Position numbers and translations under genes: made by a program. DNA of 36,110 bases from JBOGGX01 sp050744245 (GTDB lineage: Bacteria; Actinomycetota; Acidimicrobiia; Acidimicrobiales; JBOGGX01), in assembly GCA_050744245.1 (NCBI GenBank), contig JBOGGX010000021.1:1-36110 (forward strand). The letters run 5' to 3'. Of this stretch, positions 27,093 to 34,231 are shown piece by piece. The stretch's first letter is position 1. The number at the start of each line of letters is the position of its first letter. The notes below the pieces were generated by a model. It made no database searches, was not told where the DNA came from, and saw only the letters and a program-made list of their open reading frames with translations.

Positions 27093-27503
27093 ATGGGCGA
27101 GCCCGTGCACCTCTCCGTCAATCCGGAAGGCCAGGCGCCGCCGCGGGGCTTCAGCCACGCCATCGTCGCCGGCCCGGGCCGCTCGATCCACGTGGCCGGG
27201 CAGGTCGCGTCCGACCCCGTGGGCGCGATCGTGGGCGTGACGCTGGCCGAGCAGTTCGACATGGCGCTCGGCAACGTCGTCGCCGTCCTGGCCGACGCCG
27301 ATGCCGGGCCGGAGCACGTGGTGTCGCTGACGCTGTACACCACCGACATCGACGAGTACCGGCGCACGCGCCCAGAGATCGGGGTGGCGTACGCCCGCCA
27401 CTTCGGCCGCTACTTCCCGGCCATGGCGCTCCTCGGCGTCACCGAGCTGGTCGACCCGCGCGCCAAGATCGAGATCGTCGCCACCGCGGTCGTGCCGGAG
27501 TAG
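27093..27503 (+). CDS. Rid-family protein (RidA-like), lacking the canonical Arg
   Basis: This 136-residue protein has the YjgF/RidA fold: SHAIVAGPGRSIHVAGQVASDPVG, TLAEQFDMALGNVVAVLADADAG and KIEIVATAVV. Archetypal RidA hydrolyses reactive enamines and imines with an arginine in the FPAR motif near the C-terminus; here the motif reads YFPAMALLGV, so the arginine is replaced by Met. It therefore belongs to a Rid subgroup whose activity is less certain. In the cluster it probably handles the amino group of the 2-amino-5-oxocyclohexene-type intermediate, as an enamine/imine hydrolase or binding protein. It is 3 nt from the hydratase and 7 nt from the monooxygenase gene. Confidence 0.86.
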   Translation: MGEPVHLSVNPEGQAPPRGFSHAIVAGPGRSIHVAGQVASDPVGAIVGVTLAEQFDMALGNVVAVLADADAGPEHVVSLTLYTTDIDEYRRTRPEIGVAYARHFGRYFPAMALLGVTELVDPRAKIEIVATAVVPE

Positions 27504-27510
27504 GCGAGCG

Positions 27511-29847
27511 GTGGACGTCGTCTGCGTGGGGGGAGGGCCGGGCGGACTCCTGCTCGGCATCTTGCTGCGGCGGACCAATCCGGAGCACCGGGTCACCGTC
27601 CTGGAGCGCAACGGGCCGGACGACACCTTCGGCTTCGGGGTCGTGTTCTCCGACGAGGCGCTGGCCACCCTGTCCGAGGCCGACCCGGAGGTGTTCGCCC
27701 GCATCGAGTCGGAGTTCATCCACTGGCCGGAGGTCGAGGTCCACCATCGCGGGCGGGTACTGGTGTCGGGCGGCCACGGCTTCGCCGCCCTGGCTCGGGT
27801 GCGGCTGCTGCAGCTGCTGAGCGAGCGGGCGGCCGAGGTCGGCGTCGAGGTCCGCTACCACTCCGAGGTGGGACCGGGCGACGTCGACCGTCTCCGTCGC
27901 CAGCACGACCTCGTCGTCGGCTGCGACGGAGTGAACAGCCTGGTGCGTCGGTGCCACGAGGACTCGTTCGAGCCGGCGTTCGAACAGGGACAGTCCAAGT
28001 TCATCTGGCTCGGAACCTCGAAGGTGTTCCCCCGCTTCACCTTTGTCATCGACGAGACCGAGCACGGCGTGGTCCAGGCGCACTGCTACCCGTACTCGCC
28101 CGAGATGAGCACCTTCATCGTCGAGACCAGGCCCGAGACGTGGCGGGCGTTCGGTTTCGACGTCACGTCGGGCCGCTACACCAGGCCGGGCGACAACGAC
28201 GGCGAGGCCATCGACTTCGCCGAGCGTCGGTTCGGCCCGGTCCTCGATGGCCACCCGATCGTCGGGAACAACTCGAAGTGGCTCGAGTTCCCGACGGTGA
28301 CCAACCAGCGCTGGCACACGGGCAACGTGGTCCTGCTGGGCGACGCCGCCCACACCGCCCACTTCTCGGTCGGCTCGGGCACCAAGCTGGCCATGGAGGA
28401 CGCGATCGGTCTGGCCGGCGCCCTGGCCGCCTACCCTGGCGACCTGGGCGAGGCGCTGGCCACCTACGAGGCCGACCGACGCCCGGCCGTCGCCAGCCTC
28501 CAACGGGCGGCCCATGCCAGCCGCGAGTGGTTCGAGGGCATCCGTCGCTACGTCGACCTCGAGCCCGAGCGGTTCGCGTTCCAGCTCCTCACCAGGAGCC
28601 AACGCATCACCTACGACAACCTGCGGCTCCGTGACGACGAGTTCAGCCGCCACATCCTGGCCGCGTTCTGGAAGGACACGCCCGAGCACCTGCGGCCCGC
28701 CGACCCGGAGACACCCCCGATGTTCTACCCGTTCGAGGTGGGGGGGCCCGGGGGACTGCGGCTGGCCAACCGGGTCGTGGTGTCACCGATGGCGCAGTAC
28801 TCGGCCGTCGACGGGCTCCCGAGCGACTGGCATCTCGTCCATCTCGGCAGCCGGGCCGCGGGCGGCGCCGGGCTGGTGATGACCGAGATGGTGTGCGTCT
28901 CTGACATCGGTCGCATCTCGCCCGGATGTGCCGGGCTGTGGAACGACGAGCAGCAGGCCGGTTGGGCGCGGGTGGCCCGGTTCGCCCACGAATGGACCAC
29001 GGCGGCGATCGGGCTCCAGCTTGGGCACTCTGGCCGCAAGGGCTCGACCAGGGTGATGTGGGAGGGCGAGGACCAGCCGCTGGACGATGGGAACTGGCCG
29101 TTGCTGGCCGCGTCGGCCATTCCCTACTCGCCGGCCAATCAGGTGCCGCGGGAGATGACCCGGGCCGACATGGACGTCGTGGCGGCCCAGTTCGTCGAGT
29201 CGGCCCGGAGGGGAGCGGCGTGCGGGTTCGACCTGCTCGAGCTGCACATGGCCCACGGGTACCTGTTGTCCGGGTTCATCTCGCCGCTCGCCAACCTCAG
29301 GACCGACGAGTACGGCGGCCCGCTGGAGCGCCGCATGCGCTACCCGCTCGAGGTGCTCGCCGCGGTCAGGGCGGTGTGGCCGGCCGGGCGGCCGCTGTCG
29401 GTGCGGATCTCGGCCACCGACTGGTTGCCCGGGGGCACGACCGGCGACGACGCCGTCGTCATCGCCCAACTGCTGGCCGACCATGGCGCCGACCTGATCG
29501 ACGTCTCGACCGGGCAGGTCGACCCGGGCCAGCGACCCAGGTACGGCCGCCTCTACCAGACCCCGTTCGCCGACCGCATCCGGCACGAGGCCGGCGTGCC
29601 GGTCATGACCGTCGGCGGGGTGGCCAGCGTCGACGACGTGAACACGATCATCCTCGCCGGCCGGGCGGACCTGTGCCTGCTGGCCCGGCCGCACCTGGTC
29701 GACCCGTACTGGACCCTCAACGCCGCCATCGACCAGGGCCGCACCGACTTCCCGTGGCTGCCCCAGTACCTGTCGGGCCGCACCGCCCGCCGGCGGGAGC
29801 AGCCGGCCGTGGCCCCCGACCGCGACCGGGATCGCGGCCTCCGGTGA
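27511..29847 (+). CDS. abmA: Anthraniloyl-CoA monooxygenase/reductase fusion (AbmA-like; salicylyl-CoA 5-hydroxylase/oxidoreductase)
   Basis: This 778-residue fusion has an N-terminal FAD monooxygenase (GGGPGG at 7-12, VLLGDAAHTAHFSVGSGTKLAMED with GD at 277-278) and a C-terminal old-yellow-enzyme domain from about 404 (MFYPFEVGGPGGLRLANR, VVSPMAQYSA, HMAHGYLLSGFISPLANLRTDEYGG, VMTVGGVAS). This order and length match 2-aminobenzoyl-CoA monooxygenase/reductase of Azoarcus evansii, which hydroxylates the CoA thioester at C5 and then reduces the ring with NADH. Sequence alone cannot separate anthraniloyl- from salicylyl-CoA as substrate; the Rid protein next door favours an amino group. Start GTG 27511 sits 7 nt after the Rid stop and lies just before the dinucleotide fold. 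Confidence 0.88.
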   Translation: MDVVCVGGGPGGLLLGILLRRTNPEHRVTVLERNGPDDTFGFGVVFSDEALATLSEADPEVFARIESEFIHWPEVEVHHRGRVLVSGGHGFAALARVRLLQLLSERAAEVGVEVRYHSEVGPGDVDRLRRQHDLVVGCDGVNSLVRRCHEDSFEPAFEQGQSKFIWLGTSKVFPRFTFVIDETEHGVVQAHCYPYSPEMSTFIVETRPETWRAFGFDVTSGRYTRPGDNDGEAIDFAERRFGPVLDGHPIVGNNSKWLEFPTVTNQRWHTGNVVLLGDAAHTAHFSVGSGTKLAMEDAIGLAGALAAYPGDLGEALATYEADRRPAVASLQRAAHASREWFEGIRRYVDLEPERFAFQLLTRSQRITYDNLRLRDDEFSRHILAAFWKDTPEHLRPADPETPPMFYPFEVGGPGGLRLANRVVVSPMAQYSAVDGLPSDWHLVHLGSRAAGGAGLVMTEMVCVSDIGRISPGCAGLWNDEQQAGWARVARFAHEWTTAAIGLQLGHSGRKGSTRVMWEGEDQPLDDGNWPLLAASAIPYSPANQVPREMTRADMDVVAAQFVESARRGAACGFDLLELHMAHGYLLSGFISPLANLRTDEYGGPLERRMRYPLEVLAAVRAVWPAGRPLSVRISATDWLPGGTTGDDAVVIAQLLADHGADLIDVSTGQVDPGQRPRYGRLYQTPFADRIRHEAGVPVMTVGGVASVDDVNTIILAGRADLCLLARPHLVDPYWTLNAAIDQGRTDFPWLPQYLSGRTARRREQPAVAPDRDRDRGLR

Positions 29848-29910
29848 TGCTGCCGGCGCCGCCCGTCTCCGTGTTCGGCTCCGGCCCGGGCTCGGCCGCA
29901 CCTCCGTGCC

Positions 29911-29959
29911 CTTTAAGCGCGCTGGAGGTACAACTACGGACTTCAGCGCGCTTAAAGGT
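29911..29959. repeat. Perfect 15-bp inverted repeat with 19-nt spacer
   Basis: CCTTTAAGCGCGCTG (29911-29925) and CAGCGCGCTTAAAGG (29945-29959) are exact reverse complements around 19 nt. Each arm contains the self-complementary AGCGCGCT, and TTTAA is unusual in this GC background. It lies in the 178-bp gap between the abmA-like gene and the acyl-CoA dehydrogenase gene. There is no T-run, so a classical terminator is not supported. A large operator or a small mobile-element remnant are alternatives. Confidence 0.8.
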
Positions 29960-30025
29960 CAATTTGGAGGGGTCGAGGGCCGCTGGTCGCGTGGGGCGGG
30001 GCGGCGCTGCGGGGCGGTCGGGCTG

Positions 30026-31156
30026 ATGCTGCCGGCGGACGAGCACGCGGAGAGGATCGCCGGGTTCAGGGCGATCGCCCGCGACCAGCTCCGGCCCGTG
30101 GCCGAGCGGGGCCGGCCGGGACGGGTCAACCGCCCGTTGGTCAAGGCGCTGGCCGACACCGGGTTGCTGGCCCGCATCTTCCCCGAGACCGGTCACACCT
30201 CGGCCATGGAGCTCTGCGTCATGCGAGAGGCGGTCGCCATCGAATGCCCCGAGGCCGAGACGGCGCTGGCCGTACAGGGCCTCGGCTTCCACCCGATCCG
30301 GCACGGGGGCACCCGCGCCGTCGTCGACGCCTGGTCGACCCGGGTGGCCGCGGGTGAGGCCGTCGCCGCCTTCGCCCCGACCGAGCCGGACGCCGGCTCC
30401 GATGCCGCCGCCATCGCCCTCGAGGCCGAGCCCGACGGCGTCGGCTGGCGCCTCACCGGCGAGAAGCAGTGGATCTCCAACGCGCCGGACGCCGACATCT
30501 ACACCGTCTTCGCCCGCACGACCGCGGGGGCCGGGGCCCGAGGCGTGACCGCCTTCGCCGTTCCCGGTGACGCCGAAGGGTTGTCCGGTCGGCGCATCGA
30601 GCTTCTCGCCGAGCATGCCATCGGCCGGCTGACCTTCGACGGTGTCTTCGTCCCCGCCGACCACCTGCTCGGCGAGCCGGATCGTGGGTTCAGGGTGGCG
30701 ATGTCCACCCTCGACCTGTTCCGCCCCAGCGTTGGCGCCGCGGCCGTGGGCCTGAGCCAGGCCGCGCTGGAAGCGGCGGTGGCCTGGGCCGACGAGCGGG
30801 AGGCGTTCGGTGGGCGGCTCCGACAGCTGCAGGCCGTTGGCCACAAGCTGGCCGACATGGCGCTGGCGGTGCACGCCGCGCGCCAGGTCGTGCGCGACGC
30901 GGCCCGCGCCTACGACGCGGGCGGGGGCCGGTCGCCCGACACGGGCATGCGTTCGGCCATGGCCAAGCTGCTCGCCACCGAGACCGCCCAACGGGTGGTC
31001 GATGACGCGCTCCAGCTCCACGGCGCCCGCGGCCTCGAACGAGGTCACCGTCTCGAGCAGCTCTACCGGGAGGTCCGGGCCCCGCGCATCTACGAGGGGG
31101 CAACGGAGATCCAACGCGAGATCATCGCCCGGGCGCTCTACCGGAGCGACGGGTGA
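30026..31156 (+). CDS. Acyl-CoA dehydrogenase
   Basis: This is a 376-residue FAD-dependent acyl-CoA dehydrogenase. Seen: FAPTEPDAGSDAAAI (about 114-128), the flavin-binding GEKQWISNAPDADIY (about 145-159), the C-terminal helical domain with QLHGARGLERGHRLEQLYREVR, and the catalytic Glu in APRIYEGATEIQREI. In this cluster it most likely introduces the double bond in the alicyclic acyl-CoA made by the monooxygenase/reductase before hydration. ATG 30026 is chosen because the open frame upstream (from 29906) crosses the inverted repeat and reads as non-protein. Its stop overlaps the next gene by GTGA. Confidence 0.89.
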   Translation: MLPADEHAERIAGFRAIARDQLRPVAERGRPGRVNRPLVKALADTGLLARIFPETGHTSAMELCVMREAVAIECPEAETALAVQGLGFHPIRHGGTRAVVDAWSTRVAAGEAVAAFAPTEPDAGSDAAAIALEAEPDGVGWRLTGEKQWISNAPDADIYTVFARTTAGAGARGVTAFAVPGDAEGLSGRRIELLAEHAIGRLTFDGVFVPADHLLGEPDRGFRVAMSTLDLFRPSVGAAAVGLSQAALEAAVAWADEREAFGGRLRQLQAVGHKLADMALAVHAARQVVRDAARAYDAGGGRSPDTGMRSAMAKLLATETAQRVVDDALQLHGARGLERGHRLEQLYREVRAPRIYEGATEIQREIIARALYRSDG

Positions 31157-31914
31157 CGGACTTCGACGGCCGCGGCATTCTCGTCACCGGTGCCTCGCGC
31201 GGCATCGGCCGGGCCGTCGCCGTCGGCTTCGCCGAGCACGGCGCCCGCGTCGCCGTCCACTTTGGAACAAACGAGTCGGCAGCCAAGGAGACGCTCGACC
31301 TGCTGTCGGGCAGCGGCCACGTCATGGTCGGCGCCGAGCTGACCGATCCGGACGACGTGGCCCGCATGGTCGACGAGGCGGTGCACGCCCTCGGTCGACT
31401 CGACGTCCTGGTGAACAACGCCGGCGTCTACGAGACGCACCCCGTCGCCGAGGTCACCTACGACGACTGGCAGCGGGCCTGGCGCCACACGCTGGCCGTC
31501 AACCTGGTCGCTGCGGCCAACGCCTCCTTCCTGGCCGCCCGGCACATGATGGCCACGGGCGGCGGCCGGATCGTCAACGTGTCGTCGAGAGGAGCGTTCC
31601 GGGGCGAGCCCGAGGCGCCCGCGTACGGGGCGAGCAAGGCCGGGATGAACGCGATGGGCCAGTCCCTGGCCGTGGCCTTGGCCCCCTACGGCGTGACCGT
31701 CACGACGGTGGCCCCGGGCTGGGTGGCGACCGACATGGCCGACGACCATCTGAACGCGCCCAGCGGCGAGGCCATCCGGGCCCAGTCGCCACTCGGACGG
31801 GTGGCCACCGCCGAAGAGGTGGCGGCCGCGGTGTTGTTCCTCGCCTCCGACGGCGCCAGCTACGTCAGCGGGGCCATCCTCGACGTCAACGGCGCGTCGT
31901 ATCTCCGGAGCTGA
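31153..31914 (+). CDS. Short-chain dehydrogenase/reductase (SDR)
   Basis: This 253-residue protein is a classical SDR oxidoreductase. Seen: cofactor motif TGASRGIG at 12-19, NNAG at 88-91, Ser in VNVSS (about 144-145), active-site Tyr158 and Lys162 (YGASK), and the C-terminal YVSGAILDVNGASY. It probably oxidises the beta-hydroxyacyl-CoA formed by the hydratase and is the last gene of the cluster. GTG 31153 overlaps the dehydrogenase stop. A convergent gene ends 19 nt downstream. Confidence 0.89.
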   Translation: MTDFDGRGILVTGASRGIGRAVAVGFAEHGARVAVHFGTNESAAKETLDLLSGSGHVMVGAELTDPDDVARMVDEAVHALGRLDVLVNNAGVYETHPVAEVTYDDWQRAWRHTLAVNLVAAANASFLAARHMMATGGGRIVNVSSRGAFRGEPEAPAYGASKAGMNAMGQSLAVALAPYGVTVTTVAPGWVATDMADDHLNAPSGEAIRAQSPLGRVATAEEVAAAVLFLASDGASYVSGAILDVNGASYLRS

Positions 31915-31933
31915 GCCTCCGACCGGTCGATCG

Positions 31934-32611
31934 TCAGCCGTGGTCGGGGACGGCCGGGATCTCGATCTCGAGCCCGAGCCGCTCGGCCAGCGCCCTGAAC
32001 TCGTTCACCTCGATGGCCTGGTTGCGGGCCATGGTCGACGCCAACCGGCGCACGTCGTCCCGCTCGGCCTGGCCGGCGGCGTGATCGGCCATCGCCACCC
32101 CGCCGATGTGATGGGCCGCCATGAGCTCGAGGAAGAGCGCGTCGGTCTCGGCTCCCTGCGAGTTGCGCAGGGCGTCCACCTGTTCCGGCGTGGCCAACCC
32201 GGGCATCTCGTCGACCGGCACCGGCCGGCCCATCCAGCCCATGGCCGTGTCGGGGCGGTCGCCCGGCTCGATGCCCCAGCCGGCGAGCTGCTGGCGCATG
32301 AGCCCGATCTCGTAGGACTGGAACTGCAGGATCTCCCGGGCGAACGAGCTGACCCTCGGGTCTGACCCGGACGCCAGTTGGACCGCCGCCATCTGGATCG
32401 CCTGCTCGTGGTGGCTGATCATGTCCTGATAGAAGCCGACATCGACCGAATCGGTGGCCGGTACCCCCTGCCTGGTGCCGACCAGATAGCCGATCGCGCC
32501 CCCCAGCACCCCGACCGCGATCGCGACCAGCGCCACCCGCAGCCAGGAGACGCCCGGCCGGGTCGACGCCGACGCCGACGTCGGCGCGGAGGCGCCGTCT
32601 GGGTCGCTCAT
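31934..32611 (-). CDS. DUF305 family membrane-anchored protein
   Basis: This 225-residue protein has a short cytoplasmic N-terminus (Ser/Ala/Thr-rich), one membrane helix (about 24-46, LRVALVAIAVGVLGGAIGYLVG), and an exported DUF305 domain. The two family motifs are present: MISHHEQAIQMA (HH at 67-68) and LMAAHHIGGVAMADHA (HH at 167-168, H177). DUF305 proteins are four-helix, ferritin-like in layout, and some take part in copper handling; the histidine clusters would be the metal site. ATG 32611 begins the protein-like part. It is divergent from mscL with 39 bp between. Confidence 0.88.
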   Translation of the reverse strand: MSDPDGASAPTSASASTRPGVSWLRVALVAIAVGVLGGAIGYLVGTRQGVPATDSVDVGFYQDMISHHEQAIQMAAVQLASGSDPRVSSFAREILQFQSYEIGLMRQQLAGWGIEPGDRPDTAMGWMGRPVPVDEMPGLATPEQVDALRNSQGAETDALFLELMAAHHIGGVAMADHAAGQAERDDVRRLASTMARNQAIEVNEFRALAERLGLEIEIPAVPDHG

Positions 32612-32638
32612 GGCCACGATGGTGGCACGGCCGGTTCG

Positions 32639-32650
32639 TAGTGTTGCCGC
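32639..32650 (+). promoter_or_regulatory. -10 box before leaderless mscL
   Basis: TAGTGT at 32639-32644 lies 6 nt before ATG 32651, and no ribosome-binding site is present. Transcription would begin at or next to the ATG. No convincing -35 box is seen. Confidence 0.45.
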
Positions 32651-33052
32651 ATGCTCAAGGGATTCAGAGACTTCATCACCCGCGGCAACGTCATCGACCT
32701 GGCCGTCGCCGTGGTCATCGGCGCAGCCTTCACCGCGGTGGTGGCCGCGATCGTCAACAACCTCATCAACCCGCTCATCGCGGCCATCTTCGGCCAGCCC
32801 GACCTGTCGGATGTCGGGGTCTTCACGATCAACGATGCCGTCTTCAGCATCGGGGCGGTCATCACCGCGGTCATCAACTTTCTCATCGTGGCCGCGGCCA
32901 TCTACTTCTTCGTCGTGGTGCCGGTCAACGCCATCAACGAGCGGCGGCGGACGAAGGAGGTGGCGCCGGAGGAGGAGGTGGCGCCGAGCGACGAGGCGCT
33001 CCTGCTGGCCGAGATCCGAGATCTGCTGCGGGCCGAGTCGGGCCGGGTGTGA
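32651..33052 (+). CDS. mscL: Large-conductance mechanosensitive channel MscL
   Basis: This 133-residue inner-membrane protein matches MscL in length and pattern and forms a homopentameric pore that opens under membrane tension. Seen: the N-terminal amphipathic helix MLKGFRDFITRGNVIDLAVAVVIGAAFTAVV running into TM1, the signature VNNLINPLIAA, a short exported loop (GQPDLSDVGVFTINDAVFSIG), TM2 (VITAVINFLIVAAAIYFFVV), and a charged C-terminal helix (LLLAEIRDLL). The gene is single, leaderless in appearance, and convergent with the polyprenyl synthase gene at 10 nt. Confidence 0.95.
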   Translation: MLKGFRDFITRGNVIDLAVAVVIGAAFTAVVAAIVNNLINPLIAAIFGQPDLSDVGVFTINDAVFSIGAVITAVINFLIVAAAIYFFVVVPVNAINERRRTKEVAPEEEVAPSDEALLLAEIRDLLRAESGRV

Positions 33053-33062
33053 TCGACCGGGG

Positions 33063-34133
33063 TCAGGCGCCGCGCCAGGCGACGAACTCGGCCAGTTCGG
33101 CCAGCACCGTCTTGGCCTCGTCGGTGATGGCGGCCCGGTCGAGGGCCGCGAGCGCTCTGGCCGCCAGCCGCCCGATCGTGGCCTCGACCTCGTCGAGGGC
33201 ACCCGTGGCGAGGAGCACCGCCTGGACGGCGGCCACGTCGGCGGCCGACAGGCCCCGGTCACCCACGCGGCCCAGGACCTCGTCCTGCTCGGGGGTCGTC
33301 CGTTCGGCCGCGATCGCCAGCAGGGGCGTCGGCTTTCCCTCGCGCAGATCGTCGCCCACCGGCTTGCCCGTCAGCTGCTCGTCCCCGAAGGCGCCGAGGA
33401 GGTCGTCCCGCAGCTGAAAGGCCTCGCCCAGCGGATCGCCGAACGCCGACATCGGCGCCCTGAGGTCGCCGAGCCGGCCGGCCAGGGCCACCCCGACATG
33501 GAGGGGGCGCTCGATCGTGTACTTGCCCGACTTGAACCGGGCGATGAGATGGGCTCGGCCGCGCTCGAGGTCGCCGCGGGCCGTGCCCAGCACGTCGAGG
33601 TACTGGCCGACGTTCAGCTCGATCCGCAGCTCGTGCCAGATCTCCTGGGCCGCCGGTGGAGCGCCGGCCAGCATTCGGTCGGCGTAGACGTGGGCCAGGT
33701 CGCCGGCCAGGATGGCGACCGCCTCACCGAAGCGTCTGGGCTCGCCGCGCCACCTGGCCATCGTGTGGCGGGAGGCGAACTCGAGGTGGGCGGTGCGGGT
33801 TCCCCGTCTCGTCGCCGAACCGTCCATCACGTCGTCGTGCAGCAGGGCGAAGGCCTGCAGCAGCTCGAACGCGACACCGACGTCGACCACCAGCGGGTCG
33901 TCGGGATCGCCGCCGGCGCCGGCGTTCGCCCAGTGGCAGAAGGCGGGCCGGATGCGCTTGGCCCCGGCCTGAGCCAACTGGGCCAAGGCGTCGACGAACG
34001 GCGTGACGTCCGGGTCGAAATCGGTCCACCGCCGGCGCTCCTCGTCCAGCACCTCGCCCAGCCGGCGCTCGACCCGGTCGGCCACCATGGTCAGACCGGC
34101 CGGGACCTGCGCGGCGCGGGCGGGGGCACGCAT
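33063..34133 (-). CDS. Polyprenyl diphosphate synthase (E-type prenyltransferase)
   Basis: This 356-residue enzyme is an all-trans isoprenyl diphosphate synthase (FPP/GGPP-type) that condenses isopentenyl diphosphate with allylic diphosphates. Seen: GAKRIRP at 57-63, first Asp-rich motif DDVMD at 100-104 in LLHDDVMDGSATRRG, KSGKYT at 201-206, and second Asp-rich motif LRDDLLGAFGD at 241-251 followed by GKPVGDDLREGK. Chain length cannot be settled; the residues before the first motif are A-F-A-L-L-H. ATG 34133 is preferred since TAGGGT lies 7 nt upstream, but a later ATG (MVADRV) is possible. The longer frame upstream is low-complexity. Confidence 0.9.
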   Translation of the reverse strand: MRAPARAAQVPAGLTMVADRVERRLGEVLDEERRRWTDFDPDVTPFVDALAQLAQAGAKRIRPAFCHWANAGAGGDPDDPLVVDVGVAFELLQAFALLHDDVMDGSATRRGTRTAHLEFASRHTMARWRGEPRRFGEAVAILAGDLAHVYADRMLAGAPPAAQEIWHELRIELNVGQYLDVLGTARGDLERGRAHLIARFKSGKYTIERPLHVGVALAGRLGDLRAPMSAFGDPLGEAFQLRDDLLGAFGDEQLTGKPVGDDLREGKPTPLLAIAAERTTPEQDEVLGRVGDRGLSAADVAAVQAVLLATGALDEVEATIGRLAARALAALDRAAITDEAKTVLAELAEFVAWRGA

Positions 34134-34231
34134 CCGGACCACCCTACGACGGGCCGCCTCGACCTCCAGCATCACGGGCACCGGATGGGCCCGCCGGGCG
34201 TCAGACCGGTGTGCTCGGTATCGTCGCCTCG
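34134..34231. promoter_or_regulatory. Divergent promoters between the polyprenyl synthase and CcmF-type genes
   Basis: On the minus strand TAGGGT (34146-34141) lies 7 nt before ATG 34133. On the plus strand TATCGT (34219-34224) lies 7 nt before GTG 34232. Neither start has a ribosome-binding site. Both fit leaderless transcription, the same pattern as at 25270/25310 and 32651. Confidence 0.45.

Noticed and set aside
29911..29959. Rho-independent terminator after the abmA-like gene
   Set aside because: The stem is strong but the spacer is 19 nt and no T-run follows on either strand.
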